Assembly (NCBI RefSeq): GCF_030693405.1
Contig: NZ_JAUYAW010000017.1
Coordinates: 1 to 47,730 of the forward strand
Direction of reading: 5' to 3'
Length of the DNA stretch: 47,730 nt
From: Phenylobacterium sp.
Lineage (GTDB): Bacteria; Pseudomonadota; Alphaproteobacteria; Caulobacterales; Caulobacteraceae
Shown here: piece by piece, positions 27,866 through 40,760 of the stretch
How the letters are laid out: each line of letters opens with the position of its first letter
Numbering within the stretch: the stretch's first letter is position 1
Translations under genes and position numbers: made by a program
The notes under the pieces: model-generated
Database searches by the model: none
What the model was told of the DNA's origin: nothing
The model's input: the letters and a program-made list of their open reading frames with translations, nothing else

Positions 27866-27936
27866 CCCGCTCGTGGGGACTACAGACGCGCATGGCGGCA
27901 TCAAATCGCCGCAAAGGGAGCCTTAAGGCTAGGGCT

Positions 27937-29325
27937 ATGAAGCAGTATCTGATGATCGGCGCGGCGGCCTTCGTCCTCGGGGCGGGCTCCATGGCCTATG
28001 TGAGCCAGCAGGCCCAGGCCTCGGCCCAGCAGCCAAAGGCCCAGACCTATCGGATGCTGGAGCTGTTCGGCGATGTCCTGGACACAGTCGAGCGGCAGTA
28101 CGTCACTGACGTCGACCAGAGCAAGCTGATCGAGTCGGCCATCGACGGCATGCTCACCTCGCTTGACCCCCACTCGGGCTATCTGAACCGGGAGAGCTTC
28201 GACGAGATGCGTGACCAGACCCGCGGCGCCTACGGCGGTCTGGGCATCGAGGTCACCAGCGAGGATGGCGTGGTCAAGGTGATCTCGCCCATGGACGGCA
28301 CCCCCGCCTTCAAGGCCGGCATCAAGGCCGGCGACTACATCACCGCCGTGGACGGCGCCAGCGTGCTGGGCATGACCGTCAGCGAGGCGGTCAAGCAGAT
28401 GCGCGGCAAGCCCGGCGAGCCGGTGGTCCTGAGCATCGCCCGGGAAAAGAGCGAACCCTTCGACGTGACCGTCGTGCGGGAAATCATCGAGCCCAAGTCC
28501 GCCGTGGCGCGGATGGAGGGGGACTACGGCTTCCTGCGGGTCTCGGCCTTCAACGAACGCACCACCGATGAGGCCGAGCGGGTCTTCACCGAACTGCGCG
28601 CCGCCAATCCGCAGATGAAGGGGCTGATCCTCGACCTGCGCAACAACCCTGGCGGCCTGCTCGACCAGGCCGTGGGCCTGTCGGACCTGTTCCTGGAAGG
28701 GGGCGAGATCGTCTCCCAGCGGGGCCGCAACGCCCGCGACGTGGAACGTTACAACGCCCGTCCCGGCGACATCGCCGAGGGTCTGCCGATCGTGGTGCTG
28801 ATCAATACCGGCTCGGCCTCGGCGGCCGAGATCGTCGCTGGCGCCCTGCAGGACCGCAAGCGCGCCGAACTGGTCGGGCTGACCAGCTTCGGCAAGGGCT
28901 CGGTGCAAACCGTGATCCCCCTGCGTGGCGGCATGGACGGGGCGCTGAAGCTCACCACGGCCCGCTATTACACGCCGTCGGGCCGTTCCATCCAGCAGAC
29001 CGGGATTGAGCCGGACCTGGAGGTGGCCGCCAGCCGGACCGAGGCCCAGGCCATCGCCAACCGGGCCTTCCAGTTCAGCGAGGCCTCCCTGCGCAACGCC
29101 CTGACCGCCGGCGAGGGCCAGTCTCGCCGGGGCGCCCACGAACCGGCCGAAGCTCCGCCGGAATCCTTCGACGAGGAGAAGGACTTCCAGCTGGTGCGGG
29201 CGCAGGACGTGCTGAAGTACGGCTCAGTCGCCGCGACGCCCAAGCTGCCCAAGCCGGAGGCCCGTCTGGCCGAGGTGATCGGCGCCGGCCGCGACAAGGT
29301 GGCGACGGCGCCCAAGGCCAACTGA
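27937..29325 (+). CDS. ctpA: Carboxyl-terminal processing protease (S41)
   Basis: About 462 residues. An N-terminal signal/anchor (MKQYLMIGAAAFVLGAGSMA) is followed by a helical region, a PDZ domain (about 85-170, YGGLGIEVTSEDGVVKVISP) and an S41 protease domain. The catalytic Ser is in NTGSASAAEIVAGAL and the Lys in TSFGKGSVQTV. It is a periplasmic protease of the CtpA/Prc family that trims C-termini, often of cell-wall enzymes; it follows the LytM factor, matching that role. The ATG at 27937 gives the natural signal peptide; an ATG at 27892 would add 15 basic residues. Confidence 0.93.
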   Translation: MKQYLMIGAAAFVLGAGSMAYVSQQAQASAQQPKAQTYRMLELFGDVLDTVERQYVTDVDQSKLIESAIDGMLTSLDPHSGYLNRESFDEMRDQTRGAYGGLGIEVTSEDGVVKVISPMDGTPAFKAGIKAGDYITAVDGASVLGMTVSEAVKQMRGKPGEPVVLSIAREKSEPFDVTVVREIIEPKSAVARMEGDYGFLRVSAFNERTTDEAERVFTELRAANPQMKGLILDLRNNPGGLLDQAVGLSDLFLEGGEIVSQRGRNARDVERYNARPGDIAEGLPIVVLINTGSASAAEIVAGALQDRKRAELVGLTSFGKGSVQTVIPLRGGMDGALKLTTARYYTPSGRSIQQTGIEPDLEVAASRTEAQAIANRAFQFSEASLRNALTAGEGQSRRGAHEPAEAPPESFDEEKDFQLVRAQDVLKYGSVAATPKLPKPEARLAEVIGAGRDKVATAPKAN

Positions 29326-29356
29326 TCCGCGTCCTGAGGCCTTCCCCCGGGACCGC

Positions 29357-29376
29357 TTAAGGTGTTCGTTAACCAT
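29357..29376 (+). promoter_or_regulatory. Possible CtrA-like site upstream of YibQ-type gene
   Basis: TTAA (29357-29360) and GTTAACCAT (29368-29376) lie 53-72 bases before the ATG. The CtrA consensus is TTAA-N7-TTAA; here the spacing is eight, so the full site is imperfect, although the right half is excellent. A cell-cycle link is inference. Confidence 0.3.
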
Positions 29377-29428
29377 GTTCGCGCAGAACCGGGGCTAGGC
29401 TGGTCTGCAGGATAGGGTTCGGCGAGCC

Positions 29429-30589
29429 ATGGCGAAGTTTTCCAAGAAGAGCCTGACGCCGGCCACGGCGTCACCCAAGCCCGGCGGCGCAGGCGCCCTT
29501 GGCCATGTCCGCATGGCCCTCGCCAACCCCTATATCAGCGCCAGCGGCGCGGCCCTGCTGTTCCTCCTGACCCTAACAGCCCTGGTCATGATCATCGGTG
29601 ACCCCAAGGCGGGCGCGCCGGTCATTCGCCTGCCATTGGCCCAGGCCGTAGTGGCCGCCGCCCCGCCCGGCTGGCGCGAGGCGCTTACCGCGGACGGATC
29701 TGGTCCAGGGGTGGTCGAGGAAGTCTTCGAACTCTCGGAAACCCCCATCCCCGACGCTGAGGCCATGGGTGAGGCGGTGATCACCATGCCGGGCGCCTCG
29801 GCCGCCCGCAGTCACCAGCCCCTGCCGCCGGCGCCGATCGCGGGGCTGCACAATCAGGGGCCCAATGGCCCCCTGCCGGTGATCGCCGCCAATGGCCGGA
29901 CACCGGCCCAGGCCTATGCCCGCCCCTTTCAGTCCAACGGCAAGCCCAAGGTCAGTCTGATCGTTGGCGGCCTGGGCCTGAACAGCCGAGCGACTCGCGA
30001 GGCCATCGAGACCCTGCCTGGCGAGATCACCCTGTCCTTCGTGCCCTATGCCGAAGGTCTGCAGGGCTGGATCGATCTGGCCCGGGAACATGGCCATGAA
30101 GTGCTGCTCGAGACGCCCATGGAGCCTGTGGACTATCCCGACAATGATCCGGGTCCCTATACCCTGCTGGCCAGTTCCGGTCCGGCCGAGACCAGCCGAC
30201 GGCTGGAGTGGCTGCTGTCGCGGGCCACCGGATACTTCGGCCTGACCAACTATCTGGGCTCCCGCTTCCTCAATTCCGATCCAGCCATGGCGGCCTTCAC
30301 GACGGTGTTGAAGACCCGCGGCCTGGCCTTCATCGATGATGGCCAGGCGGCCGGCCGCGGGCTTGGGATTCCGCGGGCCTCGGCAGGGCGGATCATCGAC
30401 GATCAGCTCTCGAGCGAGGCTATCGACCAGCAGCTGCTGGCCCTGGAGGCCCAGGCGCTGCAGAACGGCCAGGCCCTGGGCTCGGGCTTCGCCTATCCCC
30501 TGACCATCGCCCAGGTGGCCCAGTGGACCCAGGCCGTGGAGTCCAGGGGCTATCAGCTCGCGCCAGCCTCGGCCCTGACCCGCCGATGA
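29429..30589 (+). CDS. Divergent polysaccharide deacetylase (YibQ/DUF610)
   Basis: A 386-residue protein with one N-terminal membrane helix (about 34-55), a Pro/Ala-rich linker, and a YibQ-type domain (about 170-385). GHEVLLETPMEPVDYP and GYFGLTNYLGSRF are signature parts. The first metal-binding Asp pair of the family (IDDLG) is VGGLG here, a change I believe is common in alphaproteobacteria, so deacetylase activity is doubtful. It is often found next to ctpA and EnvC-type genes, as here, suggesting an envelope role. Its stop overlaps the rppH start. Confidence 0.85.
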   Translation: MAKFSKKSLTPATASPKPGGAGALGHVRMALANPYISASGAALLFLLTLTALVMIIGDPKAGAPVIRLPLAQAVVAAAPPGWREALTADGSGPGVVEEVFELSETPIPDAEAMGEAVITMPGASAARSHQPLPPAPIAGLHNQGPNGPLPVIAANGRTPAQAYARPFQSNGKPKVSLIVGGLGLNSRATREAIETLPGEITLSFVPYAEGLQGWIDLAREHGHEVLLETPMEPVDYPDNDPGPYTLLASSGPAETSRRLEWLLSRATGYFGLTNYLGSRFLNSDPAMAAFTTVLKTRGLAFIDDGQAAGRGLGIPRASAGRIIDDQLSSEAIDQQLLALEAQALQNGQALGSGFAYPLTIAQVAQWTQAVESRGYQLAPASALTRR

Positions 30590-31083
30590 GCTCAGAACCT
30601 GACCTGCCCGAGCGCCTGGCGCCCTATCGTCCCAATGTCGGGGTGACCCTGTTCCGCCCTGACGGCCGGGTCTGGATCGGCCGCCGCGCCGGAACGCCTG
30701 GGCCGCACAACTGGCAGTTTCCGCAAGGGGGCGTCGACGCCGGCGAGGATCTGCAGGAAGCCGCCCTCCGGGAGCTGGCCGAGGAGACCGGGGTGCGGTC
30801 GGTGACGGTGCTGGGGCGCACTGACGGCTGGCTGACCTATGACTTCCCACCTGAGCACGCGGGCTCGCCCATCGGCCGCAGTTGGAAAGGCCAGCGACAG
30901 GTCTGGTTCGCCCTTCGCTTTGACGGGGATGACGAGGAGATCGATCTGGAAGCCCATCCACCGGCTGAATTCGACGCTTGGCGCTGGGGACGTCTTTCGG
31001 AGACCCCCCAAATCGTGGCGCCGTTCAAGCAGGCCATATACAGACAGGTCGTGGAGGCCTTCGCGGTCTTCGCCGCCGGCTGA
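30586..31083 (+). CDS. rppH: RNA pyrophosphohydrolase RppH (Nudix)
   Basis: A 165-residue Nudix hydrolase that removes pyrophosphate from mRNA 5' ends and triggers decay. The Nudix box GGVDAGEDLQEAALRELAEETG runs from about residue 44; YRPNVGVTLF, NWQFPQGG and the C-terminal VAPFKQAIYRQVVEAF are typical RppH elements. The ATG overlaps the previous stop (ATGA), so it is coupled to the YibQ-type gene. Alphaproteobacterial relatives were also described as invasion-associated IalA. Confidence 0.92.
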   Translation: MSSEPDLPERLAPYRPNVGVTLFRPDGRVWIGRRAGTPGPHNWQFPQGGVDAGEDLQEAALRELAEETGVRSVTVLGRTDGWLTYDFPPEHAGSPIGRSWKGQRQVWFALRFDGDDEEIDLEAHPPAEFDAWRWGRLSETPQIVAPFKQAIYRQVVEAFAVFAAG

Positions 31084-31112
31084 GCAAGGCCCTTCGGACT
31101 CCGGGGAACAAC

Positions 31113-31868
31113 ATGGCCGCACCCGTCATCATGGTGCACGGCGCCTTCTGCGGCGACTGGACCTTCGAGGCTTTCGAGGCCCCCTTCATTGCTGCGGGGC
31201 ATGCGGTCCTCCGCCCGGCCCTGCGGGGCCATGGGATGGGGGACGCCGCCTCAGCGGTGGTGAGCGTGTCGATGCTCGACTATGCCGCCGACATCGCTGA
31301 GCTCTGCCGCAGCCAGGCTGAGCCGCCCGTTCTGGTGGGCCATTCCATGGGCGGCCTTGTCAGTCTGCTGGCCGCGCGCCGGGCGCCGGTGGCCGGGCTG
31401 GTGCTGCTGGCCCCCTCGCCGCCCTGGGGGGTCGCCGGCTGGTCCCTGGAGGAAGGCGTGACCGCCTTCGGGCTTCACCTGATGGGACCCTTCTGGAGCC
31501 AGGCGGTGACGCCGGACCGGAACCTGATGCTGCGCTACAGCCTCGACCGGCTGGCGCCCGGCGACCGGCGACCCATCCTTGAGCGGCTGTGTCCGGAGAG
31601 CGGGCGGGCCTTGTGGGAGACCCTGAACTGGTGGCTGGATCCGATGATGACCACGAGCCTCGGGGGACAGACGACGGCCCCCGCCCTGGTGATGGTCGGC
31701 GAAAAGGACGTGGTGCACCCCCCCGCCACGGCGCGTCTGACCGCCAGCCGTATCGGGGCTGAGCTGGAGGTGCAGCCGCAGATGAGCCACTGGCTGCCGG
31801 GGGAGCCGGGGTGGCAGGCGGTGGCCGGGCGGGCCCTGACCTGGATCCAGGCCAGGGCCGCCAGCTGA
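31113..31868 (+). CDS. Alpha/beta hydrolase
   Basis: A 251-residue alpha/beta-hydrolase-fold enzyme. VIMVHGAFCGDWTF gives the oxyanion region, GHSMGG holds the nucleophile S78, and SHWLPGEPGW near the C-terminus supplies the catalytic His. VMVGEKDVVHPP contains the likely acid. There is no signal peptide, so it acts in the cytoplasm. Substrate is unknown; esters or lactones are possible. It follows rppH by 29 bases and may share its transcript. Confidence 0.85.
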   Translation: MAAPVIMVHGAFCGDWTFEAFEAPFIAAGHAVLRPALRGHGMGDAASAVVSVSMLDYAADIAELCRSQAEPPVLVGHSMGGLVSLLAARRAPVAGLVLLAPSPPWGVAGWSLEEGVTAFGLHLMGPFWSQAVTPDRNLMLRYSLDRLAPGDRRPILERLCPESGRALWETLNWWLDPMMTTSLGGQTTAPALVMVGEKDVVHPPATARLTASRIGAELEVQPQMSHWLPGEPGWQAVAGRALTWIQARAAS

Positions 31869-31901
31869 CATCCGGACCCGGCCGCCAGGGCCGGGCCAGC
31901 C

Positions 31902-32540
31902 TTAGAAGCTGCGCTCGCTGAACAGCAGCGTCGCCTGGTCGTAGCGACGGTCAAGCGGGGTGTCGTCGGGGTTCTTCAGCTGAACAAAGACGAGGCCGGT
32001 AGATTCGGCGTCGGTGAAATGCTCCCAGGCCAGGGTGATGCGCTTCACATTGTCCGGCCCCACGGCGAAGTCGTTACGCTGCAGGCGCAGGCGGGGCTGC
32101 TGCAGGAAGGCCCAGATGTTCAGGGCGTCGACGATGGGCTCTTCGGCGCCGACGGCATAGTTGATCTGCACATTGCAGACATTGTCGTTGGCGCCCTTGG
32201 GCAGGACGGAGATGACGTAGTTGCGGTCGCCGCCAAGACCCAGCTGGTAGCTGCCGGAGCGGCGGTCACGGCGCATGCCAAGATCCTGAGCGACCTGCTC
32301 GACAGTCTTGCCCTCGCGCACCATGGGCAGGCAGGCGCGGGTCAGGACTGAGAGCACCGTGGCGCCATCGCCCGAGGTGGGCAGGGTCGGCGGGGGCTCG
32401 GCAGGCGCTGCGGCTGGGGCCACAGGCTCCGCCGGCGCGGCGGGCGCGGCGACGGCGTCAGGCGCAGGCCCGGCGTCCTGGGCGAGGGCGGGGCTAGAGA
32501 GCCCGGCGATCAGGAGGAGGCTGGCGATGACGGTGCGCAT
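31902..32540 (-). CDS. Exported protein of unknown function
   Basis: A 212-residue protein not recognised beyond its export signal (MRTVIASLLLIAGLSSPALA, cleavage near residue 20). A Pro/Ala-rich linker (about 25-50) leads to a compact domain with a conserved-looking segment MRRDRRSGSYQLGLGGDRNY, two cysteines (one in RACLPM, one in DNVCNVQI) and LRLQRNDFAVGPDNVKRITL. Probably periplasmic. A palindrome GCTCCGTTCGGAGC (about 32562-32575) and a TTGACT-like -35 lie upstream. It is downstream of atpC on the same strand but 125 bases away, so probably separately transcribed. Confidence 0.7.
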   Translation of the reverse strand: MRTVIASLLLIAGLSSPALAQDAGPAPDAVAAPAAPAEPVAPAAAPAEPPPTLPTSGDGATVLSVLTRACLPMVREGKTVEQVAQDLGMRRDRRSGSYQLGLGGDRNYVISVLPKGANDNVCNVQINYAVGAEEPIVDALNIWAFLQQPRLRLQRNDFAVGPDNVKRITLAWEHFTDAESTGLVFVQLKNPDDTPLDRRYDQATLLFSERSF

Positions 32541-32652
32541 GAGTGTTTCCCTGACTTGATGCTCCGTTCGGAGCTTGTCGGCATCACACTAAAGCCCGGC
32601 CGTCACTGCAATAGCTGTCACGCGCGTTTTACGAGTCAACAGGCGGGCTGGT

Positions 32653-32665
32653 CGCCTGACAGGCG
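32653..32665 (-). other. Small hairpin directly after atpC
   Basis: CGCCTGTCAGGCG on the minus strand (6-bp arms, 1-base loop as written) abuts the atpC stop. No T-run follows, so it may protect the operon's 3' end rather than terminate it. Confidence 0.3.
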
Positions 32666-32932
32666 TCAGACGACCGCGGGGGCCGCCTGTTCAGCCAGGA
32701 TGGTGAGACCGGTGGCGGTGACGTCGGCGAAGCCGCCCTTCACCTCATAGATGGTCTCACGTCCCTCGTTGCGCACGATCACCCGACCCTCGCGCAGGGT
32801 GGCCATGAAGGGGGCGTGGCCGGCCAGGACCCCGAAGTCACCTTCGGTTCCCGGCGCGTCCACCTGATCGACCAGTCCGGAATAGAGTTCCCGTTCCGGC
32901 GAGACGAGGGAGAAGTGCAGCTTGTCCGCCAT
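32666..32932 (-). CDS. atpC: ATP synthase epsilon subunit, short form
   Basis: An 88-residue F1 central-stalk subunit. KLHFSLVSPERELYSGLVDQV, GDFGVLAGHAPFMATLREG and FADVTATGLTILAEQA cover the N-terminal beta-sandwich that binds gamma and the c-ring. The C-terminal two-helix domain, which inhibits ATP hydrolysis in longer epsilon subunits (about 130-140 residues), is absent. In alphaproteobacteria the separate zeta subunit can take over inhibition. It lies five bases after atpD at the end of atpHAGDC. Confidence 0.94.
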   Translation of the reverse strand: MADKLHFSLVSPERELYSGLVDQVDAPGTEGDFGVLAGHAPFMATLREGRVIVRNEGRETIYEVKGGFADVTATGLTILAEQAAPAVV

Positions 32933-32937
32933 GATCC

Positions 32938-35414
<2,477 letters not shown>

Positions 35415-35434
35415 CCCTTGGGGTCCTGGCCGGC

Positions 35435-37526
<2,092 letters not shown>

Positions 37527-37655
37527 TATATGTCCGCCCGGTGCGTGTCTAACAGCCGCTACGAAGGGATCTTCGTCTCAGCTAAAGGCTTGAAAGCGCT
37601 TGAAAAAGCACGGCGCCGAAGAAGGAGGTCCGCCCCCCGGCCCTAAGCCGCGCGC

Positions 37656-37684
37656 CTGATAGCACGCGATTTTAGGCGCCGCAA
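37656..37684 (-). promoter_or_regulatory. Candidate atp operon promoter
   Basis: On the minus strand TTGCGG (37684-37679) is followed, 15 bases later, by GCTATCAG (37663-37656), which loosely fits the Caulobacter housekeeping -10. It would give a leader of about 120 bases before atpH. The rest of the 37527-37717 gap shows nothing clear. Confidence 0.3.
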
Positions 37685-37717
37685 CCGAACCGGCGCCTCG
37701 GAATCTCGCCAATCGCC

Positions 37718-38035
37718 CTAGTCGGGGCTCGAAACTCCCAACCGGCGGAAGACCGCCGAGCCGGTCGCGGCCAGGGCGCCGTCGGCCTTGAGCACCCGGC
37801 CGTGGGCGAAGACGAGGGTCCGCGTGGTCCGCTCCACCGCAGCTTCCAGGGTCACGGTCTCGCCGGCCTGCAGCGGCGCGCCGTAGTCCAGGGTCAACGA
37901 GACCGGCGCCAAGGCCTCGCCGCTGGCGGCCGCGAGCGCGACCTCGATCAGGGCGGCGGCCGCGCCGGGACCAGTGGGAACCTGGCCGGCGGTTCTGACG
38001 GGCGCGGTGGAAGAGGTGGGAAGGACTGAGGTCAT
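37718..38035 (-). CDS. Small hotdog-fold (thioesterase-like) protein
   Basis: A 105-residue protein. LTLDYGAPLQAGETVTLEAAV, TLVFAHGRVLKADGALAATGSAVFRRL is the C-terminal strand pattern of PaaI/acyl-CoA thioesterase hotdog folds. The usual N-terminal half with the active-site region is shortened, so it may be a minimal or non-catalytic version. It is located between the atp operon and a small exported protein gene on the same strand, behind a terminator. Confidence 0.6.
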   Translation of the reverse strand: MTSVLPTSSTAPVRTAGQVPTGPGAAAALIEVALAAASGEALAPVSLTLDYGAPLQAGETVTLEAAVERTTRTLVFAHGRVLKADGALAATGSAVFRRLGVSSPD

Positions 38036-38063
38036 GGCCGCGGTCCTTTAAGCCGCCCGGCGG

Positions 38064-38094
38064 AAAAGAAAAGGGCGCCGGAGGTCCGGCGCCC
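38064..38094 (-). terminator. Rho-independent terminator after small exported protein gene
   Basis: On the minus strand GGGCGCCGGA and TCCGGCGCCC form a 9-10 bp stem around a tiny loop, followed by TTTTCTTTT. It lies 40 bases after the stop of the gene at 38134-38472 and before the hotdog-fold gene. Confidence 0.85.
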
Positions 38095-38133
38095 AGTTTG
38101 ACAGACTCGACTGATACGGCTGGGAGAGTCGCT

Positions 38134-38472
38134 CTAGTTGTTGGCGGCCTGTTGGGCGGGCCGGGCCGAGGCGTTGCAGGCCTCCAGACGTTCGGCGTCG
38201 AACGCCCGGGTCCCGGACTCGAAGGCCGTCACCGGTCCGAAGCGGCTGGCGATATCCTTGCAGGTCGCCGGGATGAAGGTGCGGCTGTTGGAGACAGTGG
38301 CCACACAGGCCTCGCCTTCGCACCAGAAGACGGCGCTGCCAGCGACAAGGCGGGTGCGCTCGGCCACCGACTGCTCAAGCTTGGCCGTGACCAGGGTCTG
38401 GGCGGTCGCTTGGCCGGCCAGGGCGAACGTCATCAGGGCCGCGGCGGCGGCCAGGGTGGAACGGATCATCAT
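38134..38472 (-). CDS. Small exported protein, CC_3452-like family
   Basis: A 112-residue protein with a signal peptide (MMIRSTLAAAAALMTFALAGQATA) and a short mature domain. VAGSAVFWCEGEACVATV and SRTFIPATCKDIASRFGPV carry three of its four cysteines, with a last one in ACNASA. It resembles an uncharacterised Caulobacterales family that I recall as 'CC_3452 family'; its location beside the atp operon fits that memory, but I cannot check it. The ATG at 38472 has GGAG 8 bases upstream; ATG at 38478 or 38469 is possible. Function unknown. Confidence 0.7.
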   Translation of the reverse strand: MMIRSTLAAAAALMTFALAGQATAQTLVTAKLEQSVAERTRLVAGSAVFWCEGEACVATVSNSRTFIPATCKDIASRFGPVTAFESGTRAFDAERLEACNASARPAQQAANN

Positions 38473-38478
38473 TGCCAT

Positions 38479-38771
38479 AACTCCGGCGTTGGGGAGGGAG
38501 CGGCGCAGGAACAACGCCGGCCGGCCGGTGGACCCTGCGATCCCCTCGCTCGGGTCCCTCGAACTAAGCAACGCTAAGATAACGGCGTTAAGATCGATCG
38601 CAACCGCCATTTGCGCACCGCGGGTATGCAGGTTTGGATAGGCGCAGCCCGCGGCCGCCCTGGAACGGCCCCGTTCATGTCCCATCAATCCTGTCGCGCC
38701 TTTTCTGGGCTTCGGATAAAGAAAGCCGCCCGCGGGCGCCTGCACCTTCAAGACCAACGGCTGGAATCCAG
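38479..38771. other. Divergent intergenic region before the PBP gene
   Basis: This gap of about 290 bases separates the small exported protein gene from the penicillin-binding protein gene and must hold both promoters. A near-repeat GCTAAGATAACG / GCGTTAAGATCG occurs around 38571-38596. I see no convincing gene or RNA. A frame open upstream of the PBP has atypical composition and no family sequence. Confidence 0.4.
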
Positions 38772-40760
38772 ATGGCCAATTCGCAACCGCCCCGATCGCA
38801 GCGGCCCGCCGGCGGCGGTGGCCGGGCCCGGCGCACCCCGCTGCAGGCGGCGCTCTACTGGGGCGCGGTGCTGTCCGTCTGGGGCCTGATCTTCGTGGCG
38901 GCCTTCTTCGCGGTGTTCGCCGTCGACCTACCCGACACCTCGAAACTGTTCGAGGTCGAGCGGCAGCCGTCCATCTCCTATCTGGACCGGTCCGGCGCCC
39001 TGGTGGCGGTCCGCGGCTCGCAATATGCCCCGCCCGTGGACCTGGACACCCTGCCCGACTACGTGCCGAAGGCCTTCATCGCGATCGAGGACCGCTGGTT
39101 CTACTGGCACCCGGGCTTCAACCCATGGGGCATCGTCCGCTCCCAGATCTACAATATGACCAGCGATGGCGGCCCCCTGCGCGGCGGCTCGACCATCACC
39201 CAGCAGCTGGCGCGCAATCTCTTCCTGACGCCGGCCCAGACCTATCGCCGAAAGGCGCAGGAGCTGATCCTGGCCGTCTGGCTCGAGCTGCGCTTCTCCA
39301 AGAAGGAGATCCTCGAACTCTATCTGAACCGGGTCTATTTCGGCGGCGGCGCCTACGGCATCGAGGCGGCGTCCCAGCGCTATTTCAACAAGCCCGCCCC
39401 ACAGCTGACCATCGGCGAGTCCGCCCTGCTGGCTGGCATGATGAAGGGCCCCTCCCGCTACAGCCCCGTTTCCGCCACCGAGCGGGCGGCGCGGCGCGCC
39501 ACCATCGTCCTGGACGAGATGGTGCGGCTGGGCGCCATCACGCCGGAACAGCGGACCGAGGCCTTCAACAATCCGGTGCGGGTCAATCCGACCCTGGCCA
39601 ACCAGCGGGCCCAGTACTTCGTCGACTGGATCGACGACGAGGTGCGCGGCCTGGTGGGCGAGCCCACCGACGATCTGGTGGTGGAGACCACCCTGGACCT
39701 GCCGATCCAGACCGCCGCCGAACAGGCGGTCCGGCGTGGGGTCGCCGCCGGCGCCGATCAGGGCATCGGTCAGGGCGCCCTGGTGGCGCTGGATGGCGAG
39801 GGACGGGTGCGGGCCTATGTGGGCGGCGCCGACTATGCCGAGAGCCAGTTCGACCGGGCGGCCATGGCGCAACGTCAGGCGGGCTCGGCCTTCAAGCCCT
39901 TCGTCTACCTCACCGCCATGGAGCAGGGCCGGACGCCCAATGTCCGCATGGTCGACGAGCCCCTGCGGATCGGCGACTGGGAGCCGCGCAACTATAATGG
40001 CGAATTCCGCGGCGAGATGAGCCTGCAGCAGGCCCTGGCCCAGTCCACCAACACCATCGCCGCGCGACTGGCCAACGAGGTGGGCACCGGCAATGTGGCG
40101 GCCACGGCGCGGCGCCTGGGCATCACCGGCAAGATCCAGCTGGACCCGTCCATGGCCCTGGGCGCCGTGGAGGTCACACCCCTGCAGATGGCCCAGGCCT
40201 ATGCGCCGTTCGCCAATGGCGGCTTCAAGGCCCAGGGCTACGGTATCGAGCGCATCCGCACCGCCGATGGCCGGGTGCTCTATGACCACAATGTGGACAA
40301 GCCGCAGCGCCAGGCGGTGATCGGCTCACCGGCCCTGCAGTACATGAACCAGATGATGCGCGGCGTGGTCACCAGCGGCACCGGCACGGCGGCCCAGGTG
40401 CCCAACTATGATCTGGCCGGCAAGACCGGCACCACCAACGATTATCGGGACGCCTGGTTCGTCGGCTACACCGGCGGCTTCGTGGCCGCCGTCTGGGTGG
40501 GCAAGGACGACAACACCACCATGCGCCGGGTGTCGGGCGGGGCCGCGCCGGCGCGGATCTGGCGGGACTTCATGGGTGCGGCGCTGCCGCGGCTCAACGC
40601 CCAACCGATCCCGGGCGGCGTGATTGAGCCGCCGCAGACGACCCCGGTCGCCGACCCCATCGGTGACCTGCTGGACGGGGTAGGCGGCATGATCGGCGGC
40701 GGCCCCGATCCAGCCCCCGCAGAACCCGCCGCGGCCAGTCCGGAACAGATCCCCTACTGA
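38772..40760 (+). CDS. Class A penicillin-binding protein (PBP1A family)
   Basis: A 662-residue bifunctional peptidoglycan synthase. A cytoplasmic head with RARR precedes a membrane helix (about 34-56). The GT51 domain has the catalytic Glu in IEDRWFYWHPGF (about 106) and RGGSTITQQLARNLFL. The transpeptidase domain has SxxK at S372 (GSAFKPF), SxN at S425 (STN) and KTG at K551. A Pro-rich tail ends the protein. The ATG at 38772 follows 138 bases of unused open frame. It overlaps the convergent metallopeptidase gene by seven bases. Confidence 0.95.
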   Translation: MANSQPPRSQRPAGGGGRARRTPLQAALYWGAVLSVWGLIFVAAFFAVFAVDLPDTSKLFEVERQPSISYLDRSGALVAVRGSQYAPPVDLDTLPDYVPKAFIAIEDRWFYWHPGFNPWGIVRSQIYNMTSDGGPLRGGSTITQQLARNLFLTPAQTYRRKAQELILAVWLELRFSKKEILELYLNRVYFGGGAYGIEAASQRYFNKPAPQLTIGESALLAGMMKGPSRYSPVSATERAARRATIVLDEMVRLGAITPEQRTEAFNNPVRVNPTLANQRAQYFVDWIDDEVRGLVGEPTDDLVVETTLDLPIQTAAEQAVRRGVAAGADQGIGQGALVALDGEGRVRAYVGGADYAESQFDRAAMAQRQAGSAFKPFVYLTAMEQGRTPNVRMVDEPLRIGDWEPRNYNGEFRGEMSLQQALAQSTNTIAARLANEVGTGNVAATARRLGITGKIQLDPSMALGAVEVTPLQMAQAYAPFANGGFKAQGYGIERIRTADGRVLYDHNVDKPQRQAVIGSPALQYMNQMMRGVVTSGTGTAAQVPNYDLAGKTGTTNDYRDAWFVGYTGGFVAAVWVGKDDNTTMRRVSGGAAPARIWRDFMGAALPRLNAQPIPGGVIEPPQTTPVADPIGDLLDGVGGMIGGGPDPAPAEPAAASPEQIPY

